DNA of 7,323 nucleotides from an uncultured Clostridia bacterium. Lineage in GTDB: Bacteria > Bacillota > Clostridia > TANB77 > CAG-508. The stretch is from contig CAKPQY010000034.1 of assembly GCA_934179885.1 (NCBI GenBank), positions 1 through 7,323 of the forward strand, given 5' to 3'. Every line of letters starts with the position of its first letter. Position 1 is the first letter of the stretch. Of this stretch, positions 5,515 through 7,323 are shown one piece after another. The notes under the pieces are model-generated. The model did not search any database. It was not told where the DNA came from and saw only the letters and a list, made by a program, of their open reading frames with translations. A program made the translations under genes and the position numbers.

Positions 5515-7167
5515 ATGAATAAACCATTTAATAACGATATCGAAGATAAAAAATATGAATGTTTGTACAATGATTATATATTAAAAGATTTAAATGAAAT
5601 GATTTTATCAAATGACATAGATATAATGAAATATTTAGAAATAATAGTTTCTAGTTTACTATTAGAAATTAATAAAAAGTTTCCAGAACCAAATTATTCT
5701 ATTTATATAACATACAGAATAAAATCTCAAAAAAGTGATATTGAAAAACTATCAGATTATATTCGTAGATTAAAAGAAAGTTCCTCTTCTATTTCTATTA
5801 AAGATATTACCGACTTAATTGGATTACGTATTATAATTGAAAAAATACCTCGTAATATAACAATTAGTAAAAATAACCCTGAATATAAAACATTTAAAGA
5901 AATTTCAGATGAAAGAGAAAAAAATATTGAACTTTCCAAACAATATCATAATTTTGAATCAAAAATAAATGATGCAGATTGCACATACTTAGAATATTAT
6001 ACACAAAGTAAAAACATTCTTAATGATATTTTAAGCATATTTGATTCAGAGACTGTATATTCAAAAGAGTATGCAAGCGAGCTAAAAACAAAATACAATA
6101 ATTTAATTAGTGAATGTGAGAAGAAATTAGAAATATTAACAGCTTTAGGTGACTATAATTCAAAAATCGATATAGAAAGTTTAGAAAATGATAGAAATTC
6201 ATCTAAAATAGATTTCAAACAATTATTAAAAAATTTTGATTCTAGAATAGACAGTAAATTAGGGTTAAAACTTTATTCTAATGCTTTACCAGATATAGTA
6301 GAAAATTCTTCTATTCTAAAAAATCTTGGAATATCAATTAGTAAAGACCCTTCTAGGATTAAAAATAAAAGGGAATCAAGCGGTTATGTTTCAGATTTCT
6401 TTGGTATAGATTCTAGCATTATTCCTATAAAGACTGAATTACAAATAATGTATACAAATGAACACCAAGAAAGTATTATAGGCTATTCAGCTCATAGTAA
6501 AATGCCTGGTAAAAAAGCAAATTTTATTGAAGTGCCATCAGCATATGTTAATAGAAATCTGTTACTATTAAATAATATGGGAAATTCTACATTTATTTCA
6601 AACGATGAATTACACTTATTTAATAAAATTTGCAATATTAAAAATATAAATAAAGATAATATCAAATTATTAAAATGTATTACAAATCAATCCAATGTCG
6701 TTTTAAAAAATAATTGCCCAATAGGTATACAAATAGAAGATAAATATTTACGTGATTTAAAAAATATATGTACTTTAAATGATGAAGAACTCAGCTTACT
6801 TAAAGATATTCTATATAAAAATGGTTGTAAAATTTATGATTCGTGGGCCAAAAATATCTCAGCATATCATGCTACAGCAAGATTAGATAAAGATTCCTCT
6901 GCCAAAAATAGAGTAAAAATTCATTATGATGACCCTTACGAATGTTTAGCACATGTAATAAGAGAACAAATAGATGGACATAATTCTAATTCTATTGATT
7001 CAGAATATTATCTTGAACATGTGTACAAATGTCAATCAGAATGGCTAGAAAAGGTGGGCTTAATGTCTACTGAAAGTTCAGTTATGGACTTTGAAATCGA
7101 AGATTATACAAGAAATTCATTACCTAAATTATTAGAAAAATTTAATACATGTGAAATAGAAAGATAA
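5515..7167 (+). CDS. RelA/SpoT-type nucleotidyltransferase-domain protein, 550 aa, with large insertion
   Basis: This appears to be a stand-alone member of the RelA/SpoT synthetase fold, which transfers pyrophosphate from ATP to a nucleotide or, in some toxic members, to tRNA. Visible motifs are RIKS (68-71) with K78 and R84/R85 following, then ITDLIGLRIII (98-108), where D100 aligns with the metal-binding Asp. Next come SSGY (288-291), TELQI (307-311) with E308 as the likely catalytic Glu, and H317 and GYSAHSKM (323-330), matching the usual GIAAHWKY. About 180 residues separate the Asp motif from SSGY, several times the usual distance, and this stretch is helical and charged (about 125-250). 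The normal QIRT arginine is replaced by M312. No HD hydrolase, TGS or ACT domain is visible. Residues about 345-550 are unrecognised. The gene is monocistronic with a strong ribosome site. Stress, toxin or defence roles are inference. Confidence 0.75.
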   Translation: MNKPFNNDIEDKKYECLYNDYILKDLNEMILSNDIDIMKYLEIIVSSLLLEINKKFPEPNYSIYITYRIKSQKSDIEKLSDYIRRLKESSSSISIKDITDLIGLRIIIEKIPRNITISKNNPEYKTFKEISDEREKNIELSKQYHNFESKINDADCTYLEYYTQSKNILNDILSIFDSETVYSKEYASELKTKYNNLISECEKKLEILTALGDYNSKIDIESLENDRNSSKIDFKQLLKNFDSRIDSKLGLKLYSNALPDIVENSSILKNLGISISKDPSRIKNKRESSGYVSDFFGIDSSIIPIKTELQIMYTNEHQESIIGYSAHSKMPGKKANFIEVPSAYVNRNLLLLNNMGNSTFISNDELHLFNKICNIKNINKDNIKLLKCITNQSNVVLKNNCPIGIQIEDKYLRDLKNICTLNDEELSLLKDILYKNGCKIYDSWAKNISAYHATARLDKDSSAKNRVKIHYDDPYECLAHVIREQIDGHNSNSIDSEYYLEHVYKCQSEWLEKVGLMSTESSVMDFEIEDYTRNSLPKLLEKFNTCEIER

Positions 7168-7199
7168 AAAGTTAGAAATTCAAAAATTTCTAACTTTTT
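7166..7199. terminator. Bidirectional terminator between the RelA/SpoT-domain gene and rpsR
   Basis: A 15-bp stem is formed by 7166-7180 and 7185-7199 (core GTTAGAAATT with AATTTCTAAC) around a CAAA loop. An A run on one side and a T run on the other make it work in both directions. It begins within the stop codon of the plus-strand gene and lies 14 bases past the rpsR stop. Confidence 0.88.
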
Positions 7200-7212
7200 A
7201 TTAAATAATTTA

Positions 7213-7323
7213 TTATTGTTGTGAGTATGGTAATACAGCTATATGTCTAGCTCTTTTAACTGCTGTAGTAATATCTCTTTGATGTTTTGCACAACATCCT
7301 GTTGTTCTTCTTGGTAAGATTTT
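7213..7323 (-). CDS. rpsR: 30S ribosomal protein S18, C-terminal 36 residues (start outside window)
   Basis: The minus-strand frame enters at the window edge and ends in TAA at 7215-7213. The visible residues, [20 protein letters not shown] then [16 protein letters not shown], are the highly conserved C-terminus of S18. S18 is a small-subunit protein that binds 16S rRNA together with S6. The motif CAKHQR and the [10 protein letters not shown] ending are diagnostic. In Firmicutes rpsR usually ends an rpsF-ssb-rpsR operon, consistent with the terminator just after it, but the upstream genes are not in the window. The N-terminal portion, including any zinc-binding cysteines, cannot be seen. Confidence 0.95.
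   Translation of the reverse strand, partial: KILPRRTTGCCAKHQRDITTAVKRARHIAVLPYSQQ

Noticed and set aside
5757..5939. Minus-strand 60-codon frame inside the RelA/SpoT-domain gene
   Set aside because: It is fully antisense to a gene with recognisable motifs and has no ribosome site or promoter.

Overview
The window is very AT-rich with Firmicutes-type expression signals (strong AGGAGG ribosome sites, sigma-A promoters, hairpin plus T-run terminators) and carries spo0A, the master regulator of sporulation. This points to an endospore-forming or recently spore-forming Clostridia-type bacterium. The window is mostly chromosomal housekeeping DNA interrupted by one mobile-looking palindromic element and one accessory-looking gene.

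Left part (1-712). On the minus strand lie the first 14 codons of an unidentified gene and an 81-residue orphan protein whose C-terminal half faintly recalls V/A-type ATPase subunit F. On the plus strand is a compact, self-contained unit: an excellent extended -10 sigma-A promoter, a ribosome site, a 31-codon ORF and a strong bidirectional terminator. It faces the end of spo0A and is too small for routine annotation.

Centre (710-4897, all minus strand, read right to left). A PLP-dependent Met gamma-lyase/aluminium-resistance family enzyme is followed 7 bases later by an HI0933/YhiN/BaiN-type flavoprotein, then a YigZ/IMPACT protein, a probable terminator, and spo0A. The first two genes are probably translationally coupled. 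A 35-base inverted-repeat unit, possibly REP-like, separates the flavoprotein from yigZ. Upstream of spo0A is a perfect 20-base palindrome.

Right part (4898-7323). The 617-base divergent gap holds a roughly 430-base, almost full-length imperfect palindrome flanked by 9-12 base direct repeats, which fits a MITE-like insertion. The right direct repeat supplies the -35 box (TTGCAT) of a good promoter for a 550-residue RelA/SpoT-type nucleotidyltransferase-domain protein. That protein has a large helical insertion in its catalytic domain and a C-terminal region I do not recognise. It is monocistronic, closed by a bidirectional terminator shared with the convergent 3' end of rpsR (ribosomal protein S18). 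The palindrome plus the unusual RelA/SpoT-like protein is the most novel part of the window; a stress, toxin or defence role is possible but is inference only.
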